From Streptomyces pseudovenezuelae (lineage in GTDB: Bacteria > Actinomycetota > Actinomycetes > Streptomycetales > Streptomycetaceae), in NCBI RefSeq assembly GCF_001513955.1, contig NZ_KQ948150.1:372001-436000 (forward strand): a stretch of 64,000 nt of DNA. The letters are read 5' to 3'. Every line of letters begins with the position of its first letter. Position 1 is the first letter of the stretch. Position numbers and translations under genes: made by a program. Shown here one piece after another: positions 1 to 6,779 of the stretch. The notes beneath the pieces are model-generated. The model saw nothing but the letters and a program-made list of their open reading frames with translations, ran no database searches and was not told the DNA's origin.

Positions 1-639
1 GACGGCTTCGATGCTGGTGTGCTCGTGGACGGTGATGCCGAGCCGGTCGAAGGCCTGGCGCAGGTGGCGGCGGGCCTTCGGGGAGAGCCAGGCGCCCAGC
101 TCGCCGCGGGCGACGAGTGCGACCGAGAGGTCGGGCCGGGACTCGGCGAACTCGGTGGCGGTCTCGATGCCGGTCAGCCCTTCACCGACGACCAGCACCG
201 TGCCGCCCGCGCCCAGTCCGGCCAGGCGTTCACGCAGGCGCAGTGCCGAGGACCGGCCGGTCACATCGAAGGCGTGCTCGGCGACGCCCGGGACGCCATG
301 GTGGGCGGCGGAGCTGCCGAGCGCGTAGAGAAGCGTGTCGTACGCGAGCCCGTCCTCGCCGTCCTCACCGGTCGTGGCGACCGTCCTGCGCTCGGTGTCG
401 ATACCGGTGACGCGCGCCAGGCGCAGCCGCACCCCGGTGCCCGCGAATATGTCGGCGAGGCTGCGGACCGCGAGGTCCTGGCCGATCGCGAGCTGGTGGA
501 GCCGCATGCGCTCGACGAAGTCCGGCGCGGCGTTGACGACGGTGATCTCGGTGTCGGCGGGGGAGAGCCGACGGGCCAGGTTTCCGGCGGCGAAGGCCCC
601 GGCGTATCCGGCGCCGAGGACGACGATGCGGTGCTTCAT
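1..639 (-). CDS. FAD/NAD(P)-dependent oxidoreductase (NDH-2-like), C-terminus beyond window
   Basis: The start is ATG at 639 with an AGGAGC ribosome site just upstream; the gene runs off the window, so only about 213 residues are visible. The N-terminus opens with a Rossmann dinucleotide-binding fold (VVLGAGYAG near residues 6-14). A second nucleotide-binding motif, VVGEGLTGIETA, lies near residue 155. This two-fold arrangement is typical of pyridine-nucleotide disulphide reductase-like flavoproteins and type II NADH dehydrogenases, which pass electrons from NAD(P)H to an acceptor. It is co-directional with and 80 bp downstream of a TetR gene, so it is probably that regulator's operon partner. 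The exact substrate cannot be read from the fragment. Confidence 0.8.
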   Translation of the reverse strand, partial: MKHRIVVLGAGYAGAFAAGNLARRLSPADTEITVVNAAPDFVERMRLHQLAIGQDLAVRSLADIFAGTGVRLRLARVTGIDTERRTVATTGEDGEDGLAYDTLLYALGSSAAHHGVPGVAEHAFDVTGRSSALRLRERLAGLGAGGTVLVVGEGLTGIETATEFAESRPDLSVALVARGELGAWLSPKARRHLRQAFDRLGITVHEHTSIEAV

Positions 640-719
640 GGCGTTGCTCCTGTCTCGTTCGGGTGCCCCCTGAACGAGACAGCGCCGCGATTGCTGACAG
701 GAGTCGGGTGTGATGGGCG

Positions 720-1319
720 TCACTGGAAGATCCGGTCCAGCTGGTGCTTCAGAACTGCCGCGGCCGACTCCGGGCTGCGCTGTCCGACGAGGATGCTGGT
801 GCCGAGACCCGCGGACATGGCGAGCAGGCCGACGGCTTCCAGATGTGCGTCGAGGCCCGGCCGTATCAGACCGCTCTCCTCTGCCTGCCGGAAGAGAGCG
901 ACGAGGGTGCCCTCCGCGGCATCGGGATTCGCGATGAAGGGCTGGGCGGCCAGCACCTCGTCGGTGACGGACAGAACGGCGTACGAGGTGTAGACGAGAT
1001 GGAACGTGCGGCTGTCCTCGTCGGTCGGCAACGCCGCCGTCAACATCGCCTCGATCATCGCGCGCGGTCCCGGATGGTCACCGGCGGCCCGAACCCGGGC
1101 GGCGACCCGCTCACCGAACCTGTCGGCGAGCTGCTGCAGCCCGAAGAGCAGCAGCTTCTCCTTGGTCTCGAAGTAGTACTGCACCAGCCGGAGCGATACG
1201 CCCGCCTCCGCCGCCACATCGCGCATCCCCACGGCATGCAGCCCGCGTCGTGCCGCCACGCGAAGCAGTGCCTCGGCGATCTCGGTGCGCCGCTCTGTGT
1301 GGTCCACGCGCTTGGGCAT
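720..1319 (-). CDS. TetR-family transcriptional regulator
   Basis: This 199-residue protein has the TetR helix-turn-helix at residues 25-55 (MRDVAAEAGVSLRLVQYYFETKEKLL in two parts) and an all-helical ligand domain after it. TetR proteins are dimeric repressors released from DNA by a small ligand. The gene diverges from the alpha/beta hydrolase at 1437, and the 118-bp gap contains a 38-bp palindrome that would suit a TetR dimer or dimer pair. An oxidoreductase gene follows 80 bp downstream on the same strand. I infer that it represses both directions; the ligand is unknown. Confidence 0.9.
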   Translation of the reverse strand: MPKRVDHTERRTEIAEALLRVAARRGLHAVGMRDVAAEAGVSLRLVQYYFETKEKLLLFGLQQLADRFGERVAARVRAAGDHPGPRAMIEAMLTAALPTDEDSRTFHLVYTSYAVLSVTDEVLAAQPFIANPDAAEGTLVALFRQAEESGLIRPGLDAHLEAVGLLAMSAGLGTSILVGQRSPESAAAVLKHQLDRIFQ

Positions 1320-1372
1320 CGGCCGCCCCTCCGCTCACCGTTCTCCGGATGGGTCCGCCCCATCGAATTTGA

Positions 1373-1410
1373 TGATACAGCTGTACCACCAACGTGGTAC
1401 GTTCGTATCA
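1373..1410. promoter_or_regulatory. 38-bp palindromic operator between divergent TetR and hydrolase genes
   Basis: Two nested perfect inverted repeats share one centre (between 1391 and 1392). The outer arms are TGATAC (1373-1378) and GTATCA (1405-1410); the inner arms are GTACCAC (1383-1389) and GTGGTAC (1394-1400). The 4-bp gaps are placed symmetrically. It sits 27 bp before the hydrolase GTG and 54 bp before the TetR ATG, where a repressor would block both promoters. Confidence 0.8.
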
Positions 1411-1436
1411 CAAAGAGTCGAATCCCGGAGGTGGAC

Positions 1437-2348
1437 GTGCCCCAGACCGCGACCCGTACCCGAGCCGATGTCGGCCGTTTTGTGAGTGATGCCTGGCGCG
1501 ACCGCTACTTCGCGGCCTGCGACGCGGTCTATGCGCTGGGAGCTCCCGCTCGGGAGGAGACGGACGTGGAGACGTCGTTCGGCACCACGCACGTCTACCG
1601 GTACGGCCCCACGGATCCGGCCGCCCGGTCCCGCACCCCCGTCGTCCTGGTGCACGGAGCGGGCACCTGCTCCGCCATGTGGTACCCGAACACCCATGCC
1701 CTCAGCGCCGACCGCCCGGTCTACGCGATCGACACGCCGGGCGACCCCGGCCGCAGCCTCCAGCGTGAACCCATCTGTCAACCCGAGCGCGCCGCACAGT
1801 GGCTGGACGAGACGCTTGCCGAGCTGGGACTCGATCGAGTCCACCTGGTGGGCTCCTCCTACGGCGGATGGCTGGTTCTGAACCAAGCGCACCGCAGGCC
1901 CGACCGCCTCGCCTCGGTCACCCTCCTCGACCCCGGCGGTCTGGAGAAAGTCGGACTGCGCTTCTTCGCGTGGATCTTCGTCAGTCTGTTCGCCACGTTC
2001 GCGCCCAAGGCGCTGCGCCCACGACTGGCAGCGTGGCTGGAACAGCCGGTTCTCGTCGAGCCGGAGCTGCGCACCATGATCAGGACGGGTGTTCGCGCCT
2101 ACCGGATACGCCGGCCCGCCCCACTGCCCCTGTCCGAGGCCGAACTGTCCACCATCCGCACGCCCCTCTACCTGGCGCTCGGCAAGCGAAGCCTCCTCGT
2201 GCACCCGCACAGGCAGGTCGAGCGCGTCCCGCGCCTGATCCCGAGTGCCCGGGCCGAGATCATTTCCGGGACCGGCCACGGGCCCCAGATCGACCTCGCG
2301 GACGAGATGAACGGCCGGATACTGAGCTTCATGGCCTCCGTCGACTGA
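1437..2348 (+). CDS. Alpha/beta-fold hydrolase
   Basis: I place the start at GTG 1437 because GGAGG lies five bases upstream and an earlier start would run through the palindromic operator. The protein is 303 residues. It shows the oxyanion-hole motif VLVHGAG, the nucleophile elbow GSSYG (Ser about residue 141) and a C-terminal catalytic histidine in GTGHGP. This is the classic alpha/beta hydrolase triad layout used by esterases, lactonases and related enzymes. No signal peptide is evident, so it should be cytoplasmic. It is the likely target of the divergent TetR regulator. The substrate cannot be inferred from sequence. Confidence 0.85.
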   Translation: MPQTATRTRADVGRFVSDAWRDRYFAACDAVYALGAPAREETDVETSFGTTHVYRYGPTDPAARSRTPVVLVHGAGTCSAMWYPNTHALSADRPVYAIDTPGDPGRSLQREPICQPERAAQWLDETLAELGLDRVHLVGSSYGGWLVLNQAHRRPDRLASVTLLDPGGLEKVGLRFFAWIFVSLFATFAPKALRPRLAAWLEQPVLVEPELRTMIRTGVRAYRIRRPAPLPLSEAELSTIRTPLYLALGKRSLLVHPHRQVERVPRLIPSARAEIISGTGHGPQIDLADEMNGRILSFMASVD

Positions 2349-2413
2349 AGGCCGCGAACGGCGGAAAGTCGGCTCGCCGGGCCTGACCGTGTGGTGCCGC
2401 GGATCCGGTCAGC

Positions 2414-2758
2414 TCAGTGGGAGGTGAGTTCCGCGAGCTGCTCGGCCGCGGTGCTGCTGCCCCGGGCGGCCAGCCGCCGTAACTCGTCCAGATCCTCGTG
2501 CTCGGTGGCCAGTTGGATCAGCTCGTCGGTGGCCGTGGTGTTCCCGCCGTCGGAGAGACGTCGAAGTTCTTCGAAGTCGCCCTGCTCCGAGGCGAGTTGG
2601 ATGAGCTCGTCCGCCGCGGCGGAATGGCCCCCCGCCGCGAGACGGCGAAGTTCGTCCAGGTCGCCGAGTTCGGCGGCGAGTTGGATGAGCTCGTCGACCG
2701 CTTCGCGGTCACCGCTCTCGGCGCGTTCCCGCAGGGCGGACAGCTCGCGTTCGGACAT
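2414..2758 (-). CDS. Helical-repeat protein, three and a half 28-residue repeats
   Basis: This 114-residue acidic protein is built almost entirely from a 28-residue unit: DELIQLA, a short acidic turn, then (L/F)(D/E)ELRRL and a small-residue linker. Three full copies and a C-terminal half copy (AAEQLAELTSH) can be aligned by eye, and the underlying DNA shows the matching 84-bp period. Each unit looks like two short antiparallel helices, as in TPR or Sel1-like solenoids that mediate protein contacts. No known family is recognised with confidence. It lies 63 bp downstream of a small membrane-protein gene on the same strand and is probably co-transcribed with it. Function unknown. Confidence 0.75.
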   Translation of the reverse strand: MSERELSALRERAESGDREAVDELIQLAAELGDLDELRRLAAGGHSAAADELIQLASEQGDFEELRRLSDGGNTTATDELIQLATEHEDLDELRRLAARGSSTAAEQLAELTSH

Positions 2759-2821
2759 GATCGGACACCTTTCCGTGGTGGGGGATCCCGGACGCCCGGT
2801 CCGCGATCCTGCTGGTCTCGG

Positions 2822-3343
2822 TCAGGAGAGCCCCGACGCCCTGAGAACCCCCCGCACGGTCTCGTCGTCGATGCTGTGGCCGAGCCGGGCCAGGACGTCC
2901 TCGCCCTGCAGCAGTGTGCCGCGTTCGACGGAGCGGCGTACCCCGGTGTCGAGTTCGTGCCAGATCAGGGGGTTGGCGGTGAGGACGCGCGGGTCCAGTT
3001 CCAGGCGGTGCCCGTAGGTGTCCCGCAGGACCAGGTGGGATGTGACGTCGCCGTGTCGCCATACGGCCGTCAGCGCGTCCGTGCGTACCGTCCGCCGACG
3101 CCACGGGCCCCGCACCGCCAGCCAGCCGGCGCCCGCCGTCACCCGGGGCGGGAGCAGGACGACGAAGAGGGCACCGGACATGCCGAGCCACAGCAGGACG
3201 CGCGAGGGCGACAGGCTGCCCGCGTCCCAGTCGACCAGCAGGGACATGGCGGCGAACAGCGCGGCGCAGCTCACCGCGAGCCCGGCACTGCCACGCCAGT
3301 GGCGGTCACCGGCCCGCGCCCAACGGTCGTCGGAACGTCCCAT
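2822..3343 (-). CDS. Small membrane protein, paralogue of the gene at 6022-6552
   Basis: The start is ATG at 3343; the product is 173 residues. The N-terminal half has two hydrophobic stretches (about residues 19-38 and 48-65) with a short loop, and the C-terminal half is soluble and ends in a VLRASGLS tail. The protein at 6022-6552 has the same layout and matching segments (AGAxWL, RRRTVRTDxL, LVLRDxxG, ELDPxVLxxNPLIW, and a RASGL end), so the two are paralogues. The soluble part resembles a small PH-like beta barrel, but that is only an impression. Its position near ion-transport genes and the shared upstream repeats suggest a role in potassium or osmotic homeostasis. Confidence 0.75.
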   Translation of the reverse strand: MGRSDDRWARAGDRHWRGSAGLAVSCAALFAAMSLLVDWDAGSLSPSRVLLWLGMSGALFVVLLPPRVTAGAGWLAVRGPWRRRTVRTDALTAVWRHGDVTSHLVLRDTYGHRLELDPRVLTANPLIWHELDTGVRRSVERGTLLQGEDVLARLGHSIDDETVRGVLRASGLS

Positions 3344-3386
3344 GGCGTTGACGCTAGGCCGCCTCGCGGGGACCGGCGGCTGCCAC

Positions 3387-3424
3387 TGACGGGGTCCTGA
3401 CGCCGCACGGGCGAATCCTGACGG
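3387..3424 (-). promoter_or_regulatory. CGTCA repeats upstream of the 3343 gene
   Basis: On the minus strand three copies of CGTCAG(G) precede the gene, seen on the plus strand as TGACG at 3387, 3398 and 3419. The first two are exactly 11 bp apart. The same core with 11-bp spacing recurs before the KimA-like gene and before the kdp operon. This is typical of tandem binding by OmpR/PhoB-type response regulators. The link to KdpE is inferred from the neighbourhood. Confidence 0.5.
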
Positions 3425-3461
3425 GATCCATACACAGGGTGCGCGCGGCGGGCAGGAGACG

Positions 3462-4125
3462 GTGCTGGAGGAGGTCCGTCGCCCGAGGGCCACACCGGCG
3501 GCAAGGCGGCCGCGCAACGACCACCGCTTCGACGCCGAGTACACGGCCGCCCGCTCCACCCTCACCGGGCAGCCGGCCGCGGTGCTGGTCCTCGGGATCC
3601 TGCTGCTCGCCGCGCTCGGCACCCTCCAGTGCCACCTGGCTCGTCGCTTCCGGCGGGTCCTCAACCCCGGTGTCCTCGCCGCCACCGTCTGCACCCTGCT
3701 CGCCGTGCTCCTCGGCGCGCAGACGCTCTCCGCGTCCGCCGAGCCCCTGCGGGGCGCGCGCCGCGACGCCTTCGACCGATCGCGCGGGCGCGGAACAGCG
3801 CGACGACGGACTCCCGACGTACGACTCCGCACTCGCCGCCACCGGGAACGCGTACCGGTCCGACCCCCAGGACCCGCACTTCACCGGCGAGTTCCGGCGC
3901 GAACTCGACAGCATCACCTTCCCCGGGGAACAGGCTGCGGCGGAGCGGACCGTGCGGGAGCAGGAGGCCGTGGAGTTCTGCACGGGCTGGGAGCCCGGCA
4001 CGTCCAACGCGCACTTCGGGTCCTGGATGACCGCCCTGGACAAGGTGACGGCCATCAACGAAACCCACTTCTCGACGTCCGTACGGGAGGGACGCTCGGA
4101 GCCCAGGCTGGCCGAGTTCCGTTGA
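3462..4125 (+). pseudogene. Degraded membrane sensor-like gene (frameshift and deletions)
   Basis: Two reading frames must be joined to recover one protein. Frame one (to about 3775) gives the stretch around DAEYTAARSTLTGQ, a transmembrane segment, a short charged loop (HLARRFRRVLNPG) and another membrane segment ending GARRDAFD. The second frame then continues with AATGNAYRSDP, FPGEQAAAERT and GTSNAHFGSW, and finishes with PRLAEFR. From memory, Streptomyces have long two-domain membrane proteins with these motifs in this order, with about 200 residues before DAEYTAARSTL and a last transmembrane segment before the PRLAE-R end. Both of those parts are missing here. It therefore looks like a decayed copy with a 5' truncation, a frameshift near 3780 and a 3' internal deletion. 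Confidence 0.65.
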
Positions 4126-4140
4126 GGGCGCGGCAGCGCC

Positions 4141-4200
4141 CCTCAGGGGCGCGGGGAACTGCGCGACCAGCCCCCATGGCGCCGCAGCCGATGAACGGCC
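4141..4200. repeat. Dispersed Streptomyces-type intergenic repeat
   Basis: The segment with AGGGGCGCGGGGAACTGCGC followed by GACCAGCCCCC matches, from memory, a short element found in many copies between genes of Streptomyces genomes. Only one copy is visible in this window. It lies between the broken gene ending at 4125 and the antiporter ending at 4216, the usual kind of site for such elements. Confidence 0.5.
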
Positions 4201-4215
4201 CAGCCGGCGCAGCGC

Positions 4216-5781
4216 TCACGCATCGGCCAACCGTGCCTCCTCCAGGTCCAGCGACCGCTGGAGCCTCCTGCGGGTCGTGTCACTGATCGCGTGGTCGTCG
4301 TAGAGCCGCTGCAGTTCCACCGCCTCGACGGCGATCAGGTCCCGTCGCAGCTGCCGGTAGACGAGGTCGCCGGACCCGGACGTGCCGGTGTCGTCGTTCA
4401 GGCGGTCGCGGGCGTCGTCGAGGCGGGCGGCCAGGCCTCGGCGGAGGCGGTCGAGGACCACCTCCGGTACGGCCTCCAGTTCGGCGAGTTCGTCCAGGCG
4501 GCGAATGCCCGCATTGGCCAGGTGGCAGCGGGCGGAGGCCTCCTCGCGCTCGGTGTGGTCGGGTTCCAGGGCGATCCCGGAGCGGCGGACGACGGGGGCG
4601 AGGGTGAAGCCCTGGACGACGAGGGTGACGACCACGACGGACGTGGTCAGGACCAGGACGAGGGGGCGGTCGGCCAGTGCCGCGCCCGCCTTCGTGGTCT
4701 TCGGGATGGACAGGGCCGCCGCCAGCGGCACGACTCCCCGGGTGCCGGCCCAGGTCAGCACCAGCGGGATCCGCCAGTTCAGCCGCTGGATGCCGCCCTT
4801 GCGCTGGACCACGGCCGACAGCGGCGCCAGCCACAGCAGCCGGACGGCGATCAGGGTGGCGGCCACGGCGAGGGCGTAGAGGGGCCAGGCCCGGTCGCCG
4901 TCGTCCAGAGCCCTGACCTGTGCGGGCAGGGCCAGCCCGATGAGGGAGAAGACAACGCTCTCCAGCAGGAAGACCACCGTGCCGTAGACGGCGTGCAGCT
5001 GGAGCCGGATCCGGGCGTTGGTGAGCCGGTCGCCGCGTCCGCCCAGGACGACCCCGGCGACCACGACCGAGGTGACCCCGGAGGTGTGGGCGGCCTCCGC
5101 CAGGACATACGCGGCGTAGGGCGTGACCAGGGCGATCACCGTCTCCAGGACCGGGTCCTCGGTGCGGCGGCGGATCAGTGCGACCACCCCGGCGACCGCG
5201 CCGCCGATGACCGTGCCGCCACCCGCGAGCACGACGAACTCGCCGCCCGCCGGGCCCCAGCCGGCCGCCGCCGACGCCACCGCCACGCTCACGGCGACCC
5301 GGTACAGCACCAGCGAGGTCGCGTCGTTGAACAAGCTCTCCGCCTGGACCAGGACCTGCACCTTCGGCGGCAGCGAGAGGCGCCGGCCCAGCGCCGTCAC
5401 GGCCACCGGGTCGGTGCTCGCCAGCACCGCGCCCAGCACCAGCGCCATCTGCCACGACAGGGGCGTGACCCGGGACGCCACCCAGCCGACGGCCGCCGCC
5501 GATGCCAGCACCAGGCCGATGGACAGGACGCCGACCGGCCTCCACACGGCCTTCAGCTCACGCCAGGACATGTCTTCGGCGCTCGCGTACAGCAGGGGCG
5601 GCAGCACGACCAGGCCGATGACCTCAGGGCTGATCTCGATATCGGGGGTGCCCGGCAGCAGCGCCACGGTCAGACCGGCCACGACCAGCAGGGACGGTGC
5701 CGGGATGCGCCACCGGCGGGCGAAGGTCGCCACGAGGGTGGCCAGGACGACCAGAGCCAGAACCGTTGCCACGCCGCGCAT
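4216..5781 (-). CDS. CPA1-family Na+/H+ antiporter
   Basis: This 521-residue protein has about a dozen hydrophobic segments in the first 400 residues and a charged cytoplasmic tail. Hallmarks of the monovalent cation:proton antiporter-1 family are present: PPLLYASAEDMSWRELK early on, GAVLASTDPVAV (with the DP pair) and QAESLFNDATSLVLY (with the ND pair that binds the cation). Such carriers exchange cytoplasmic Na+ or K+ for protons and help control pH and salt. The C-terminal 110 residues form a charged helical domain, common in the NhaP branch. It lies between the two paralogous small membrane proteins and near two K+ uptake systems, which fits ion homeostasis. Confidence 0.88.
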   Translation of the reverse strand: MRGVATVLALVVLATLVATFARRWRIPAPSLLVVAGLTVALLPGTPDIEISPEVIGLVVLPPLLYASAEDMSWRELKAVWRPVGVLSIGLVLASAAAVGWVASRVTPLSWQMALVLGAVLASTDPVAVTALGRRLSLPPKVQVLVQAESLFNDATSLVLYRVAVSVAVASAAAGWGPAGGEFVVLAGGGTVIGGAVAGVVALIRRRTEDPVLETVIALVTPYAAYVLAEAAHTSGVTSVVVAGVVLGGRGDRLTNARIRLQLHAVYGTVVFLLESVVFSLIGLALPAQVRALDDGDRAWPLYALAVAATLIAVRLLWLAPLSAVVQRKGGIQRLNWRIPLVLTWAGTRGVVPLAAALSIPKTTKAGAALADRPLVLVLTTSVVVVTLVVQGFTLAPVVRRSGIALEPDHTEREEASARCHLANAGIRRLDELAELEAVPEVVLDRLRRGLAARLDDARDRLNDDTGTSGSGDLVYRQLRRDLIAVEAVELQRLYDDHAISDTTRRRLQRSLDLEEARLADA

Positions 5782-6021
5782 GCCGTCCCCCTGGGGGCTA
5801 CAGGCCCTTTCGGACCGAGGGAAGCCGCCATGGCTCCTCCGCCGACCAGACTTCCCGGCACACCGCCATCACCTTAGCCGCCCGCAGGTCGCGATCGCCG
5901 AGGGATCGACGCCGTCGCCGTGCTGGACATCCGGCACCTGCAGCCCCCCGTTGAACCTCCAGCCCGAGGCGTCCTGAACCGCGGTGCCGAAACCGCCGTA
6001 CCGACCCATGCCTCACGTGCC
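5782..6021. other. 240-bp intergenic region upstream of the antiporter
   Basis: No credible gene is seen between the antiporter start (5781) and the end of the 6022-6552 gene. Because both neighbours are on the minus strand, this stretch should hold the terminator of the upstream gene and the antiporter promoter, but no clear hairpin or consensus promoter was recognised. Confidence 0.4.
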
Positions 6022-6552
6022 TCACTCCAGCCCCGACGCCCTGAACACCTCGCGCGCGGTCTCGCGGTCGATGTGCAGGGAGAGACGGCGCAACGCGGTC
6101 GCCCCGCACCGCAGCGTGCCGTTCGCCGCCGACTTCCGGGCCCCGGCCTCCAGCCGGAGCCACAACCGGGGGTTCCGCACGAGTACGTCGGGGTCGATCT
6201 CCACGCGTCCGCCGAGCGCGTCCCGTAGCAACAGCCGCCGCGAGACGCCGTCGAGGCAGCGCACGGACACCAGCAGATCCGTACGGACCCGGCGTTCGGG
6301 CAGCAGCCGACGGGACGAGAGCCAGTTCGCACCGGCCCGGACGCGGGCCGGATACAGCACGAGGAAGAGCAGCAGGGACAGGCCGACCCACAGGGCACCG
6401 CGTCGGAGTGTGAGTCGCTCCGTCCCCCAGTCGAGCAGAAGCAGCAGGACCAGCAGCATTCCGGCGCAACGCACCGAGTCCCGCACGTCCCGCGCCCAGC
6501 GCAGGTCGTGCGTGGTGTCGGCGAGTTCGCGCGCACTGTCGCGGCATCCCAT
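6022..6552 (-). CDS. Small membrane protein, paralogue of the gene at 2822-3343
   Basis: I start at ATG 6552 because this aligns the N-terminus with its paralogue. The product is 176 residues with two transmembrane segments (around residues 27-42 and 53-68) followed by a basic, beta-rich soluble half. Shared features with the 3343 protein include the AGANWL turn, RRVRTDLL, LLLRDxxGG, EIDPDVLVRNPRLW and the FRASGLE end. It diverges from the KimA-like permease across 227 bp containing 11-bp-spaced CGTCAA repeats and, for its own strand, a further GCGTCAAAAG near 6592-6601. It could be a small accessory or sensor for ion transport; the function is unknown. Confidence 0.75.
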   Translation of the reverse strand: MGCRDSARELADTTHDLRWARDVRDSVRCAGMLLVLLLLLDWGTERLTLRRGALWVGLSLLLFLVLYPARVRAGANWLSSRRLLPERRVRTDLLVSVRCLDGVSRRLLLRDALGGRVEIDPDVLVRNPRLWLRLEAGARKSAANGTLRCGATALRRLSLHIDRETAREVFRASGLE

Positions 6553-6634
6553 GACGGCGACCGTAGGGACGCGGAAGGCTCGACCGCCCCCCTTTTGACG
6601 CGACTCTGATGCCGCTGTCACGTGAGTCACCTAC

Positions 6635-6656
6635 CCGTCAAGGACCCGTCAAAGTC
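6635..6656 (+). promoter_or_regulatory. Tandem CCGTCAA repeat, 11-bp spacing, before the KimA-like gene
   Basis: CCGTCAAGGAC (6635-6645) is followed directly by CCGTCAAAGTC (6646-6656), an exact 11-bp direct repeat differing at two positions. It lies in the divergent promoter region of the 6552 and 6780 genes. The same core and spacing precede kdpF. This looks like a head-to-tail response-regulator dimer site, KdpE being the candidate encoded in this window. Confidence 0.6.
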
Positions 6657-6779
6657 GGCCCGTCCGCCGCGAAGAACACGCCAAGGACGGTCGGATCCGG
6701 CCGGAAACGCGCCCACTCTGAGTGCACCGCGCACGCCTGTGACCTCACGCGCGGACGAAGGAAGAAGGAGCACGCACCG

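Noticed and set aside
744..1436. Upstream extension of the alpha/beta hydrolase frame
   Set aside because: It runs antisense through the TetR gene and through the palindromic operator; GTG 1437 has a good ribosome site and the normal protein length.
6553..6779. c-di-AMP (ydaO) riboswitch before the KimA-like gene
   Set aside because: I looked because KimA genes have it in Firmicutes, but the 227-bp region lacks a recognisable ydaO core and instead has direct repeats.
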